A DNA stretch of 64,000 nt from Bog-473 sp963850095 (GCA_963850095.1 CAWKJX010000016.1:25467-89466), one strand, 5' to 3'. Positions 1-8,938 are shown, counted from the first letter of the stretch. Notes: generated by a model not told the origin, from the sequence alone. Made by a program: numbers and translations.

Positions 1-421
1 GGGCGACGGGCAGGTCGGCCGTGCCCGCGGTCACGACGGCGATCGAGCCCGACCGGGCCGGCGCCGGACGGAACACGACCGTCGAGAAGGTGCCGCTCTC
101 CGACACGGCACCCGGTCCGTGTCCGAGCGAGACGGCGACGGCAGAGGCCGCCTTGACCTGAGGATCTGTCGCCCGGGTCAAGAGGACAGGGCCGTCGGTC
201 CCGCCGAGCAGCTCTTCGACCACGGCGGCGCAGTGCTCGGGTGTCTTCCCCGGTCCGTAGACCGCCTCGGGCATGCCCTGGCGCAGGTCGCGGTGATGGT
301 CGACCCGGGCGAAACCGAGGTCGGAGTAGGGGAGACGGCGGAGCTGGCGCACCGCCTCGTCAGGCGGGCACCGGCCGTCGGCTACCGATTCGATGAGTTG
401 GCGCAGCGAAGAAGCGTCCAT
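1..421 (-). CDS. larB: LarB-like nickel-pincer cofactor carboxylase, C-terminally cut by window edge
   Basis: The reverse strand is open from an ATG at 421 to the left edge, about 140 residues. It contains LDLGF-like and RVDHHR segments, then a YGPGKTPEHC stretch. That combination is characteristic of LarB, the PurE-related enzyme that carboxylates and hydrolyses nicotinic acid adenine dinucleotide on the way to the nickel pincer cofactor of lactate racemase. Only the N-terminal half is present; the PurE-like catalytic core would lie beyond the edge. The start is 23 bp from the divergent pheA start, so the two share one very short promoter region. The family call rests on recalled motifs, and larC or larE neighbours are not visible. 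Confidence 0.8.
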   Translation of the reverse strand, partial: MDASSLRQLIESVADGRCPPDEAVRQLRRLPYSDLGFARVDHHRDLRQGMPEAVYGPGKTPEHCAAVVEELLGGTDGPVLLTRATDPQVKAASAVAVSLGHGPGAVSESGTFSTVVFRPAPARSGSIAVVTAGTADLPVA

Positions 422-444
422 GACCTGCTCTATCCTGCCCAACT

Positions 445-1377
445 GTGAACCCCCCTGCGACCACGGTCGCCTACTTCGGGCCTTCGGCCACCTTCACCCA
501 GGAGGCCCTCTTGACCCAACAGGACCTGGCTGGGGCCGACCTGACCCCGCTCGCCTCCATCACGGCCGTGCTGGACGCGGTGGCCGACGGGGACGTCGAG
601 CTCGGTTTCGTGCCCATGGAGAACGCCATCGAGGGCACGGTCAGCGCCACCATCGACGGGCTCATCCACGACGTGGACCTCCACATCCAGCGCGAGGTCG
701 TGATGGACATCCATCTCCATCTCATGGTCCGCCCCGGCACGGGGCTCGAGGACATCCGTTCGGTGGCCTCCTACCCCCATGCGCTGGCGCAATGTCAGAA
801 GTACCTGGCCAAGGCCCTGCCGGACGCCGAACAGCGGGCGGCCAATTCGACGGCGGACGCCGCCCGGGTGCTGGGTGAATCCGATTCGGCCGACGGAGCG
901 GCCATTGCGCCCCGCCTGGCCGCCGAGCGTTACGGCCTCGTCATCGTGGCAGAAGACGTCGAGGACCACCCCGACAACCAGACCCGCTTCGTCCTGGTGG
1001 CCAAGAGCCGGGTCCCGAAGCCCTCCGGCCACGACAAGACCAGCATCGTCTGCTTCCAGCGGGCCGACCATCCGGGGTCGCTGCACGGCATCTTGGGTCA
1101 GTTCGCCGCACGCAACATCAACCTGAGCAAGCTGGAGTCCCGACCGACCAAGCAGGGTCTGGGCGACTACTGCTTCGTGATCGACCTCTCGGGCCACGTC
1201 GGCGACGAGGTGGTGGCCGACTGCCTGCGCGACCTGCACGCCGGCCTGGCCGGGGTGAAGTTCCTCGGCTCGTACCCCGCCGCGGGAGAACACGGTGAGC
1301 AGCAGCGACGTCGCGCCGATGCCGCCTGGCAGGCGGCGGACGACTGGTTGCAAGGGTTGCGCGACGCTATTGAGTGA
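445..1377 (+). CDS. pheA: Prephenate dehydratase
   Basis: This 310-residue protein has the two-domain architecture of monofunctional prephenate dehydratase, which converts prephenate to phenylpyruvate in phenylalanine synthesis. The catalytic domain starts with the FGPSATFTQEA segment and contains the NQTRF motif near residue 178 (the Thr-Arg-Phe catalytic signature). A C-terminal ACT domain (about residues 200-275) carries GSLHGILGQF and ESRP, the phenylalanine-sensing region, so allosteric feedback inhibition is expected. The start is GTG at 445. Length is normal for the family. The 3' end overlaps the tail of a convergent MFS gene by 11 bp. Confidence 0.96.
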   Translation: MNPPATTVAYFGPSATFTQEALLTQQDLAGADLTPLASITAVLDAVADGDVELGFVPMENAIEGTVSATIDGLIHDVDLHIQREVVMDIHLHLMVRPGTGLEDIRSVASYPHALAQCQKYLAKALPDAEQRAANSTADAARVLGESDSADGAAIAPRLAAERYGLVIVAEDVEDHPDNQTRFVLVAKSRVPKPSGHDKTSIVCFQRADHPGSLHGILGQFAARNINLSKLESRPTKQGLGDYCFVIDLSGHVGDEVVADCLRDLHAGLAGVKFLGSYPAAGEHGEQQRRRADAAWQAADDWLQGLRDAIE

Positions 1378-2782
1378 CCGGCGCCTCGGGCACGCGGCTG
1401 AGCGTCCCGGGGAGGCGCCGGACCACGAACAGGGCGACGACAGCGGCTGCCGCCGCCACGGCGAAGGCGACCACGACGCCGACGGCGATGGGGCCCGAGC
1501 CGCGTGACACCGTCGCGACGGCTGCTCCGCCGGCACCGACGCCCAGCGCCGTGCCCAGCACGTCCGCCAGGTTGAGTGACGACGACGCCCAGCCCTCTCT
1601 GCCTGCGGGTGCCCCGCGCAGCATCATGAGCGAAATGGGGGAGTAGCTGAGCCCCATGCCGAGTCCGGCGGCGGACCAGGCGACATAGGCCTCCCACAAC
1701 GGGACGCCGGAGCGCAGCTGCCAGGCCATGCCCGCCGTCCCGGCCAAAATGAGGCACAGCCCGAGCCGGACGAGCCGGGCCCCTTCCCACTGGTCGTTCA
1801 GGCGGGCCTGCACCCACGACCCGGCCGTCCAGGCCAACGTCGACGCGGTGACGACCCCACCGGCCGCAATGGTGCTGTGGTGACGCACCGTCGTGATGGT
1901 GAGCGTCACGTAGGCGTCGGCGCCGAAGAACGCGAACGTGAGCAGCCCGCGGCTCAGGATGGTCGCGGGCAAACCGCGTGCCGCCCGCAGGGTGCCCCGA
2001 GGCAGGAGGCGGCGAAGCGGCGCCGCGCCGATCAACACCCCCGCCAGCGCCAGGACGATTCCGACGACGACGTCGCGGGCTCCCAGAGCCCCGAGTACCA
2101 GTGCGGCGCCCGCCGCGGTGCGGATCGCGTCGGCCACCCGGTGTTCGTCGCCCCGCTCGACGTCGGATCTCCCGAGGTGCAGCAGCGCCGGCAGGGCGAT
2201 CGGGCCGGCCAGCGCCACCAGCGGTATGAGCCCCAGGAAGACCCAGCGCCACCCGAACACGTGGCTCACCGCGGCCGCCAGTGCCGGACCGACGATCCCC
2301 GGAACCACCCAGGCCGTGGACAGCACCGCCATCATGCGGGCCCGATGACCCTCGGGCAGGCTGCGGCCGATGGCCACGTACGCCACCGCCGGGACGGCCC
2401 CGGCCCCCAAACCCTGGAGGAGGCGGCCGACGACGAGGACCCACATGAAGGGCGCCAGCCCGGCCACCAGCAGTCCGGTGGCGAACAGCACCAGACCGGC
2501 CACGTAGGGACGGGCGGGACCGTGGCGGTCGGCGTCGCGCCCAGCCACCACGATGCCGACGAGGCTGGCCAGCATGAACGTCGAGAAGACCCATCCGTAG
2601 AGGGCGAGACCGTCGAGATCGCGCGCCACGACCGGCATCACCGTCACCACGGCCAGGGCCTCCGATGCGATGAAGGTGATGGTCAGCACCAGACCCAGGG
2701 TCAGGGCGCGTCGGTGGGGCGCCCACAGCCCGTCGCCCGGAAGACCCCGTCCCACCTCGGCGAGACTACGGGGAAGGACCAC
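1367..2782 (-). CDS. MFS transporter, drug-exporter type
   Basis: About 471 residues with alternating hydrophobic segments filling the protein and the MFS loop signatures: GRDADRHGPAR between helices 2 and 3, then GRLLQGLGAGAVPAVAY in helix 4. A VPGIVGPALA segment follows in helix 5, like the antiporter motif of drug-efflux MFS pumps. It is a plasma-membrane exporter of unknown substrate. The start is placed at GTG 2782. A later in-frame GTG is possible, because the amidohydrolase start lies only 24 bp away on the other strand. It converges on pheA at its 3' end. Confidence 0.88.
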   Translation of the reverse strand: MVLPRSLAEVGRGLPGDGLWAPHRRALTLGLVLTITFIASEALAVVTVMPVVARDLDGLALYGWVFSTFMLASLVGIVVAGRDADRHGPARPYVAGLVLFATGLLVAGLAPFMWVLVVGRLLQGLGAGAVPAVAYVAIGRSLPEGHRARMMAVLSTAWVVPGIVGPALAAAVSHVFGWRWVFLGLIPLVALAGPIALPALLHLGRSDVERGDEHRVADAIRTAAGAALVLGALGARDVVVGIVLALAGVLIGAAPLRRLLPRGTLRAARGLPATILSRGLLTFAFFGADAYVTLTITTVRHHSTIAAGGVVTASTLAWTAGSWVQARLNDQWEGARLVRLGLCLILAGTAGMAWQLRSGVPLWEAYVAWSAAGLGMGLSYSPISLMMLRGAPAGREGWASSSLNLADVLGTALGVGAGGAAVATVSRGSGPIAVGVVVAFAVAAAAAVVALFVVRRLPGTLSRVPEAPVTQ

Positions 2783-2806
2783 TGGTACTCTGCGCCGGGA
2801 GGGCCC

Positions 2807-3955
2807 GTGGCTCTGCAGATCATCGACGTCGACCAGCACCTCTTCGAGTCGAGGACGACCTGGTCCGATTACATCGAGCCGGCGCACCGGGACGACGCGC
2901 TCGTCATCACGGACGACGAGGCAGGGTGGCCCTGGCTGGAGTGGCGCGGCCAGCAGCTGACGCCCCTCGAGGTGCCGGTCCCGGAGCGCTCGTCGCTCAT
3001 CGGCGACGACCGGCTGCGTCGGCTGCGCGGTGAGCGGGCGCCGGCCTCGTTCGACGAGTTGGTGCCCGACTCGTACCGGATGGCCGCCGGGCGCCTGGCC
3101 TCTCTCGACGACTTCGGGTTGGACGCCGCCGTCCTGTTCCCCAACTACGGCTTGCTCTGGGAGCAGCGACTCGCCTCGGACCGCACCGCGCAGCGGGCCA
3201 ACGCCCGGGCGTACAACCGGTTCACCGCCGACGTATGCGGCGAGGGGAAAGGGCGCCTCTTCGGCGTGGCGCACGTCCTGCTGCACGACCCCGCCTGGGC
3301 GGTGGAGGAGATCGGTCGCATTCGGGCCCAGGGGCTTCGGCTGGCCATGATCGCCCCGGCGCCCGTCGATGGGAAGCCGCTCTCGCATCGCGACTTCGAC
3401 CCGGTCTGGGCGGCCTTCTCCGACCAGGGCGTGGCACCTGTCTTCCATGTGTCGGACTTCGAGAGCCCCCTCGACCCGGCCTGGCGCGGCGGCGAACCGG
3501 AGGAGGGGGAGCGGCTCTTCGACTCCATCTTCTTGTACCTGGCACCGGCGGTGGCATTGGCCGACCTCATCCTCAACGGCGTGTTGGAGCGATTCCCCGC
3601 CCTGCGCGTGGGCGTCGTCGAGCTCACAGCCAGCTGGGTACCGAGCTTCCTCTTGCACATCGACGGCGCGTCCGACTTCTACGCCCTTCGACACGGCGAG
3701 CCGTATCACGCGCTCGGCGACCGGCCGTCGCAGTACTTCCTGCGGCAGGTGCGGGTCGCCGCCTTGCCCTATGAGATGCCCAACCGGCTGGTTCCCAAGG
3801 TCGGCGACGACACCTACATGATCGGGAGCGACTGGCCCCACGCCGAGGGGGTGGCCGATCCCATGGCGGCAGCGGAACGCGCCGTGGCCGGACTGACGGA
3901 CGCGGCCCGATCGAAGATCCTGGGGGCCAACGCAGCGTGGCTCCTGCAGCTGTGA
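2807..3955 (+). CDS. Amidohydrolase family protein (amidohydrolase_2 type)
   Basis: A 382-residue cytosolic metal-dependent hydrolase or decarboxylase. The N-terminus carries the IIDVDQH metal-binding motif (residues 5-11) and the C-terminal third carries IGSDWPHAEG around residue 340, the hallmark of the amidohydrolase_2 family that includes ACMSD-type decarboxylases. GTG at 2807 is preceded by a GGGAGGG ribosome site. The stop codon overlaps the GTG of the next gene, so the two are translationally coupled. Two VOC-fold proteins follow directly, suggesting a small catabolic operon for a ring or carboxylic substrate. The substrate cannot be read from the sequence. Confidence 0.88.
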   Translation: MALQIIDVDQHLFESRTTWSDYIEPAHRDDALVITDDEAGWPWLEWRGQQLTPLEVPVPERSSLIGDDRLRRLRGERAPASFDELVPDSYRMAAGRLASLDDFGLDAAVLFPNYGLLWEQRLASDRTAQRANARAYNRFTADVCGEGKGRLFGVAHVLLHDPAWAVEEIGRIRAQGLRLAMIAPAPVDGKPLSHRDFDPVWAAFSDQGVAPVFHVSDFESPLDPAWRGGEPEEGERLFDSIFLYLAPAVALADLILNGVLERFPALRVGVVELTASWVPSFLLHIDGASDFYALRHGEPYHALGDRPSQYFLRQVRVAALPYEMPNRLVPKVGDDTYMIGSDWPHAEGVADPMAAAERAVAGLTDAARSKILGANAAWLLQL

Positions 3956-4446
3956 GCATCGACCTCGACGCCCGGGCGGCGGAACGCCGGCGGCTGCGCG
4001 ACGCCTACCTCCGGGAGCCGTCGGCCCGGCCGGCGTCGATGGCGCGCGGCGTGCACCACCTGGCGCTGCTCTGCTCGGACGTGGAGCGGACGATCCGCTT
4101 CTACCAAGAATTGCTGGGGTTCCCGCTGGTGGAGCTGTTCGAGAACCGCGACTACCAGGGGTCCACGCACTTGTTCTTCGACCTGGGCCATGACAACACT
4201 CTGGCCTTCTTCGACTTCCCGGGTCTCGATCTGGGTCCCTACGCGGAGGTGCTGGGTGGGTTCCACCACCTGGCCATCTCGGTGGACCGGGCGCAGTGGG
4301 ACGCCGCCCGCGCCCGTCTCGAGGAGGCGGGGGTGGCTACGCAGATCGAGAGCGAAATCTCCCTCTACTTCTCGGACCCCGACGGTGTGCGGCTCGAGCT
4401 CATCGCGGAGGACCTCGGCTCGCTGTACGGCACGCCGCTGCACTGA
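3952..4446 (+). CDS. VOC family (glyoxalase/dioxygenase fold) protein
   Basis: A 164-residue vicinal-oxygen-chelate protein. The core has GVHHLALLCSDVERTIRFYQ at the start of the first beta-alpha-beta-beta-beta module and a second half beginning GGFHHLAISV. It ends with YFSDPDGVRLELI, whose Glu is a usual metal ligand. The start is GTG 3952, forming a GTGA overlap with the amidohydrolase stop; an earlier in-frame GTG at 3937 lies inside the upstream gene and is less likely. The ATG of the next VOC gene overlaps its stop by one base (TGATG). Confidence 0.88.
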   Translation: MSIDLDARAAERRRLRDAYLREPSARPASMARGVHHLALLCSDVERTIRFYQELLGFPLVELFENRDYQGSTHLFFDLGHDNTLAFFDFPGLDLGPYAEVLGGFHHLAISVDRAQWDAARARLEEAGVATQIESEISLYFSDPDGVRLELIAEDLGSLYGTPLH

Positions 4447-4836
4447 TGGCCGTCACCGGCCTGGCCAATCTGGCTGTCAAGGTGCGCGAGGCCGACCTCG
4501 AAGTCGGCCTGTTCCTGGTACCGGGCCGCCGGGGCGGCCGTGAGCGCGCCCGTGGCGTGGGAGAACGGCCGCCGGGCCGACGTGCAGCTGGGTGCGCTGG
4601 CGTTGACGCTGTTCACCCAGGCCATTTACGAGGACGCATGCTCGTTGCCCGAAGAGGGATTCCTCCACCCGGCCCTCCTCGTCGACGACCTCGACGCGGA
4701 GCTGGCGCGCCACACGGTGTTGTGGGGCCCGCGGGTCGTCCGCGGGTCGTTCGGCACCCGCCGGATCGCCTTCGTCGAGGCCCCCGGTGGGATCCGGCTC
4801 GAGTTCATGGAGCAGCTGGAGCCGCCCCCAACCTGA
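4446..4836 (+). pseudogene. Second VOC family protein, interrupted by a one-base frameshift
   Basis: Reading from ATG 4446 gives GLANLAVKVREADLE and then nonsense. The frame one base on, from about 4516, gives WYRAAGAAVSAPV and continues to a proper VOC C-terminus (AFVEAPGGIRLEFMEQL) ending at 4836. Removing one C from the CC at 4514-4515 joins the two as LFWYRAAGA, which is exactly what the family expects. The gene is therefore a complete, roughly 130-residue VOC protein with one extra base, either a sequencing error or a fresh mutation. It is coupled to the upstream VOC gene and is the third member of the amidohydrolase operon. Confidence 0.82.
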
Positions 4837-4886
4837 GCGCCCAGGCCCGTCGTTCCTCGGGGTGGTGCTAGCGACACGAGGGATTG

Positions 4887-5069
4887 TCAGGCCACGTCGT
4901 CGCCGTCGGCGTCGGGACCGTTGTCGGGCCGCCCGTTGGCATCGCGGTCCGCCGCACGCTCTGGAAAATGTTCGCGGATCAGATCGACGCCGAGGCGCTG
5001 CCGTCGGTGCCCGGACCGGTGGGCCGCCATCCCCGGGCGCCTCGCAGCCGATACGCCGACGGCGCTCAT
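4887..5069 (-). CDS. Possible small acidic-tailed protein
   Basis: The 327-bp interval between the VOC gene and the next rightward gene holds only one candidate: a 60-codon reverse-strand frame from ATG 5069. Its second half (GVDLIREHFPERAADRD) has plausible helix-forming composition and codon use, followed by an Asp-rich tail. I recognise no family and see no clear ribosome site, so this is a weak call. Nothing else in the interval is convincing. Confidence 0.25.
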   Translation of the reverse strand: MSAVGVSAARRPGMAAHRSGHRRQRLGVDLIREHFPERAADRDANGRPDNGPDADGDDVA

Positions 5070-5163
5070 GTTGCGCGCCGAGTGAAGTACCCATCCCCCC
5101 AGCCTCCTGCCGCATGGCGTGTGAGAATCCCGCTCGAACACCCAACGTCACAGGAGGACTGGG

Positions 5164-5658
5164 ATGACCACCACCACCCGCGATGCCTCGGGAAAACCGG
5201 TACCGAAGCACGGATACACCAAGGACGGGATTCCGGTCTACGGCCGTACCCACCTCTTCGCCAAGACGGACACGACGGCCCAACGAGTCAATGCCGCGGT
5301 AGGGCTCCGGATCACCCTGCTGGTCGGCACCATGTGGGCCGCCTACGTGTTCGCGTGCATCGCCCTGATTTCGCTGCCCGACAACATCCACTCGACGCAG
5401 CTCCTGATCCTGTGGATCAGCTCGAGCTTCCTCCAGCTGGTCCTGCTGCCCGTCATCATCGTGGGCCAGAACATCCAGGCCCGGGCCAGTGACGCCCGGG
5501 CGGCCAAGACGTTCGAGGATGTCGAGGACGCCCGGGACAAAATCGAGCACGCCATCGACCTGCTCGACATCCACACCGATGGCGGGCTGCACGACGCCGT
5601 GGTGGCCATCATCGACGCCATCAACAAGGGCCCCGCGGCAGCCGTACCCGCTACCTGA
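5164..5658 (+). CDS. Two-TM membrane protein of unknown function
   Basis: This is a 164-residue protein with a strong ribosome site (AGGAGGA about 6 bp before ATG 5164). A polar N-terminal segment of about 45 residues precedes two transmembrane helices (about 48-72 and 80-100). The C-terminus is a charged helix rich in Asp, Glu and Ala that could form a coiled coil. The layout resembles small two-helix proteins found near low-affinity channels in actinomycetes, but I cannot assign a function. It is followed by a convergent MFS gene with a 17-bp gap. Confidence 0.75.
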   Translation: MTTTTRDASGKPVPKHGYTKDGIPVYGRTHLFAKTDTTAQRVNAAVGLRITLLVGTMWAAYVFACIALISLPDNIHSTQLLILWISSSFLQLVLLPVIIVGQNIQARASDARAAKTFEDVEDARDKIEHAIDLLDIHTDGGLHDAVVAIIDAINKGPAAAVPAT

Positions 5659-5675
5659 CCCGGTCCCGTCGGCCG

Positions 5676-7217
5676 TCAGGGCGCCTCGAACGCCTCGCCC
5701 AACTCGAGAGGCAGCACGTCGTCGCCCCGCGTGGCCGCGGCGGCCCGCGTGGTCTCGCGCAGCGACGGCACCGTGGCCAGAGCCACGGCGGCCGTGGCCA
5801 CCAGCAAGCCGGCGGCCACCCCGAACGCCAGTGCGTATCCGTCGGTCAGGGCCGCGGCGGTGTGGGCGGGGCTCGGCGCCGTGCCGGAGAGGACGGAGGT
5901 GGTCCTGGTCGCGGCCAGCGTGGCCAGCACGGCCAAGCCCAGGGACGCACCGACCGTGCGCGAGGTGTTGAGGAGGCCCGAAGCGAGTCCGGCCCGCTCG
6001 TGGGCGACCCCCGCCGTCCCGGCCACGGCGATCGGGGTGACGGTCAGACCCATGCCCAGGCCGATGAGCACGTACGGACCGAGGATGTCGGCGATGAACG
6101 TGGAGTTCGGGGTGATCTGTGTCAGCCAGCCCACGCCGACGGCGGCCACCAGCGAGCCGACCAGGATGAGCGGACGCGGTCCGAACCGGGGCACCAGCCG
6201 AGAGGTCACTTGCGCGCCCGCTGCAATGAGGAGTGTCTGCGGGAGAAACGCCAGTCCGGCCCGGAGCGGGCTGTACCCCAGCACGTGCTGCATATAGAGG
6301 GTCTCGAAATACCACGATCCGAACAGGGCACCGAACATCAGCAGCATGACGGCGTTGCCACCCGCGACGTTGCGCGAGCGGAAGATGTCGAGTGGCACCA
6401 GCGGCGCCTTCGACACCCGGGCCTGGAGATAGAGGAAGACTCCGATCAGGACGACGCCCAGCGCCAATGGCATGAGCACCTGCGCGGAGCCCCAGGAGTA
6501 GGTCTCGGTCCGGACGATACCGAAGACGATCGCGACCAGACCGGCGGTCACCGTGATGGCGCCGCCCAGGTCGAGGTTCCGGTGGCGCAGGTCCGCCCGC
6601 GACTCGGGGACGTAACGGAGAGAGGCCAACAGCGTGACGGCCCCGATGGGCACGTTCACGAAGAGGATCCAGCGCCAGCTCAAGAACTCGACCAGGATGC
6701 CTCCGAAGAGGGCGCCCGCCGACGCGCCGGCCGAGGACACGGCACTCCAGGCGCCCAGCGCCTTGGCCCGCGCCGGCCCTTCGGCGAAGCTCGCCGTCAG
6801 GATGGTCAGCGTCGCCGGGGCGAGGATGGCCGCCCCCAGACCCTGCACGGCCCGGGCACCGATCAACCAGGTCTGGTTCTGGGCCAGCCCGCCGAGGAGG
6901 CTCGACGCCGTGAACACCGTGAGGCCGATCAGGAACACCTTGCGACGACCGAAAAGGTCGGCCGCCCGGCCGCCCAGCAGGAGGAAACCGGCGAAGGTCA
7001 GCGTGTAGGCGTTCACGATCCATTGCAGTCCCGAAGTGCTGAACCGCAGGTCGTGCTGGATGGACGGGAGGGCGACGTTCACGATGGAGGCGTCGAGCAC
7101 CACCATGAACTGGCCGACGAGAACCAGGCCGAGCACCAGCCACGCCGGTACCGCTTTCCCAGGTGTGACCTCTACGAGGCCGGTGCCGCCGCGAGTGCGG
7201 TCGGGGTCGCTGCGCAT
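5676..7217 (-). CDS. MFS drug exporter, DHA2 (EmrB/QacA) type
   Basis: A 513-residue membrane protein with about 14 predicted helices. It has the DHA2 signatures: VVLDASIVNVALPSIQ in helix 1, GGRAADLFGRRKVF in the first cytoplasmic loop, and RAVQGLGAAILAPA in helix 4. Its expected role is proton-driven efflux of lipophilic or cationic compounds. ATG 7217 is a clear start. A perfect ATGTCC-C-GGACAT palindrome sits 20 bp upstream, consistent with control by a TetR- or MarR-type repressor encoded elsewhere. It is unrelated to the first MFS gene of the window beyond fold. Confidence 0.93.
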   Translation of the reverse strand: MRSDPDRTRGGTGLVEVTPGKAVPAWLVLGLVLVGQFMVVLDASIVNVALPSIQHDLRFSTSGLQWIVNAYTLTFAGFLLLGGRAADLFGRRKVFLIGLTVFTASSLLGGLAQNQTWLIGARAVQGLGAAILAPATLTILTASFAEGPARAKALGAWSAVSSAGASAGALFGGILVEFLSWRWILFVNVPIGAVTLLASLRYVPESRADLRHRNLDLGGAITVTAGLVAIVFGIVRTETYSWGSAQVLMPLALGVVLIGVFLYLQARVSKAPLVPLDIFRSRNVAGGNAVMLLMFGALFGSWYFETLYMQHVLGYSPLRAGLAFLPQTLLIAAGAQVTSRLVPRFGPRPLILVGSLVAAVGVGWLTQITPNSTFIADILGPYVLIGLGMGLTVTPIAVAGTAGVAHERAGLASGLLNTSRTVGASLGLAVLATLAATRTTSVLSGTAPSPAHTAAALTDGYALAFGVAAGLLVATAAVALATVPSLRETTRAAAATRGDDVLPLELGEAFEAP

Positions 7218-7236
7218 GAATCTCCCTCTGACAGAA

Positions 7237-7249
7237 ATGTCCCGGACAT
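7237..7249. promoter_or_regulatory. Palindromic operator upstream of the DHA2 exporter
   Basis: ATGTCCCGGACAT is a perfect 6-1-6 inverted repeat. It is nested in outer CTGACA and TGTCAG arms that are also complementary but overlap it asymmetrically. It lies 20 bp before the exporter ATG, where a repressor would occlude the promoter. No regulator gene is adjacent, so the binding protein is unknown. Confidence 0.5.
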
Positions 7250-7401
7250 GTCAGCCCAGCCCCCGTAACCCAACGCACCACGGTGGGCGGGTATTCCCAC
7301 GCTAGGAGTGGGCGGGCCGGGTATCCGGCGAGAATCGGACCTCTATCTGCCGAATGCGTCCGGGAGCGGTCTACCGCTCGCCTGTGACAGTCTCTGCCGG
7401 C

Positions 7402-7833
7402 ATGTCCGATGCACCGCCGATGGAGCTGGTCAGGTCGTCCGCGCTCTTCGCGGGCCAACCGTACGCCGACGCCGCCGTGGTGCAGGACCGGGGACTCCTC
7501 GTCTTCACCGCGGGAGCGTGCCCGATCGACCACGCGGGAGACACCTGCGACGTGGGTAGCGTGACCGGCCAAGCGGAGCGGACCATGGACAATCTCGTCG
7601 AGGCCTTGGCCGCCGCCGGCGCGAACCTGCACAACGTGGTGAAGACGACGGTGTACGTGGCCAGTGGGGAGCGGTCCGAGCTGGTCGACGCGTGGAACGT
7701 CGTGCGACGACGGTTCGGCGACCACGACCCCCCCGCTACCCTGCTCGGGGTCCGCGTCCTGGGCTATCCGGAGCAGCTGGTGGAGATCGAGGCGATCGCC
7801 GCGTTGGCCGACCCGCTCGTGGGCAACGAATGA
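7402..7833 (+). CDS. RidA family protein (reactive imine deaminase type)
   Basis: A 143-residue RidA/YjgF/UK114 family protein. Family features include YADAAVVQDRGLLVFTAG near the start, a MDNLVEALAAAGANLHNVVKTTVYV stretch, and PPATLLGVRVLGYPEQLVEIEAIA at the end, containing the conserved (I/V)E(I/V)xA close. Canonical RidA hydrolyses 2-aminoacrylate and related enamines in the cytosol. The catalytic Arg usually found about 105 residues in is replaced by a Leu-Gly-Val-Arg context, so activity on the standard substrate is not assured. ATG 7402 is preferred over upstream in-frame starts that add no conserved sequence. Confidence 0.85.
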   Translation: MSDAPPMELVRSSALFAGQPYADAAVVQDRGLLVFTAGACPIDHAGDTCDVGSVTGQAERTMDNLVEALAAAGANLHNVVKTTVYVASGERSELVDAWNVVRRRFGDHDPPATLLGVRVLGYPEQLVEIEAIAALADPLVGNE

Positions 7834-7852
7834 GAGAGGCAGGCGCCGGGCT

Positions 7853-8734
7853 GTGAGAGTGCACCTCGTCGACGGGACCTACGAACTCTTCCGACACTTC
7901 TACGGCGCACCGCCGCACCGTACGGCGACAGGCCAGGAGGTAGCGGCGGCCCGGGGCGTGGTCGGGTCGGTGCTGCAGTTGCTCGAGCAGGGTGCCACTC
8001 ATGTCGGCGTGGCCACCGACCACGTCATCGAGTCGTTCCGTAACGATCTGTGGCCCGGCTACAAGACGGGGCAAGGTATCGATCCGGACCTGTGGTCACA
8101 GTTCTGGCCCCTGGAAGAGGCGCTCGAGGCGCTCGGCGTCGTCGTCTGGGCCATGGTCGAAGACGAGGCGGACGACGCGTTGGCCAGCGCCGCCGCCGTC
8201 GCCGCCGATGACACGCAGGTGGAACAGGTCGTCATCTGCACTCCGGACAAGGACCTCGGCCAGTGCGTCCGCGGCACGAGGGTCGTCCAGCTGGACCGGC
8301 GCAAGGACCACGTGTTCGACGAGGCCGGCGTGGTGGCCAAGTTCGGCGTACCGCCGTCGTCCATCCCGGACTACCTGGCGCTGGTGGGCGACAGCGCAGA
8401 CGGTTTTCCCGGGCTCGCCGGATGGGGGGCCAAGTCCGCCTCGGCCGTGCTGGCCCGGTGGGGCCGCATCGAGGAGATCCCGCCCGACCCCGGCGCCTGG
8501 GAGGTGACCGTCCGCGGCGCCGCCAAGTTGGCCGCCACGTTGCGGGACGACCACGACGACGCGCTGTTGTTCAAGCACCTGGCCACCTTGCATATCGACC
8601 CCTCACTCCTGCGCTCGGTGGACGATCTGCGCTGGGAGGGCCCGACCGACGAGTTCGTCGACGTGTGCCGGTCTCTGGACGCGCTCGGTCTGGTGCAGCG
8701 GGCCAACAAGCTCGCGGCGGCAAGAGCAGGGTGA
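7853..8734 (+). CDS. 5'-3' exonuclease (Pol I N-domain / FEN-like)
   Basis: A 293-residue stand-alone flap/5'-3' exonuclease of the DNA polymerase I N-terminal type. HLVDGTYELFRHFYG opens the fold with the first metal-ligand Asp. EDEADDALAS and VVICTPDKDLGQCV supply the central acidic ligands, and LVGDSADGFPGLAGWGAKSA is the helix-hairpin-helix region that grips DNA. It probably removes primers or flaps in repair. GTG 7853 places the start 20 bp after the ridA-family stop, so the two may be co-transcribed. Length matches stand-alone actinobacterial homologues. Confidence 0.9.
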   Translation: MRVHLVDGTYELFRHFYGAPPHRTATGQEVAAARGVVGSVLQLLEQGATHVGVATDHVIESFRNDLWPGYKTGQGIDPDLWSQFWPLEEALEALGVVVWAMVEDEADDALASAAAVAADDTQVEQVVICTPDKDLGQCVRGTRVVQLDRRKDHVFDEAGVVAKFGVPPSSIPDYLALVGDSADGFPGLAGWGAKSASAVLARWGRIEEIPPDPGAWEVTVRGAAKLAATLRDDHDDALLFKHLATLHIDPSLLRSVDDLRWEGPTDEFVDVCRSLDALGLVQRANKLAAARAG

Positions 8735-8777
8735 GCGACGACGGCTAGCGGGAGGCGAACGCTCGACCACAGTGAGC

Positions 8778-8861
8778 GGAGGGAGTGGGATTCGAACCCA
8801 CGGAAGCTTGCGCCTCGCAGCTTTTCAAGAGCTGTGCATTCGTCCGCTCTGCCATCCCTCC
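8778..8861 (-). tRNA. tRNA-Ser (anticodon UGA)
   Basis: On the reverse strand the 84-nt sequence starts GGAGGGA and ends TCCCTCC, giving a perfect 7-bp acceptor stem. The anticodon arm CAGCT-CTTGAAA-AGCTG presents TGA, reading UCA serine codons. A long variable arm of the class II type follows, then the T arm GTGGG-TTCGAAT-CCCAC. No CCA is encoded. It is intact and lies between the exonuclease gene and the leftward typA operon. Confidence 0.97.
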
Positions 8862-8938
8862 GGGCCGCCCAATGGTAGGCGGGAGGACCTGGTGCCACGG
8901 GCGGAGCGGCCCGACCCGCACCGTGGCGGTGCAGGCGC

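Noticed and set aside
1877..2806. A long N-terminal extension of the amidohydrolase
   Set aside because: The 310 upstream codons are antisense to the MFS exporter; the conserved amidohydrolase begins at GTG 2807 with its own ribosome site.
4477..7725. A 1082-codon reverse-strand open frame crossing several genes
   Set aside because: It overlaps four well-supported genes in other frames and its product is Arg/Gly/Pro-rich low-complexity, typical of GC-driven spurious frames.
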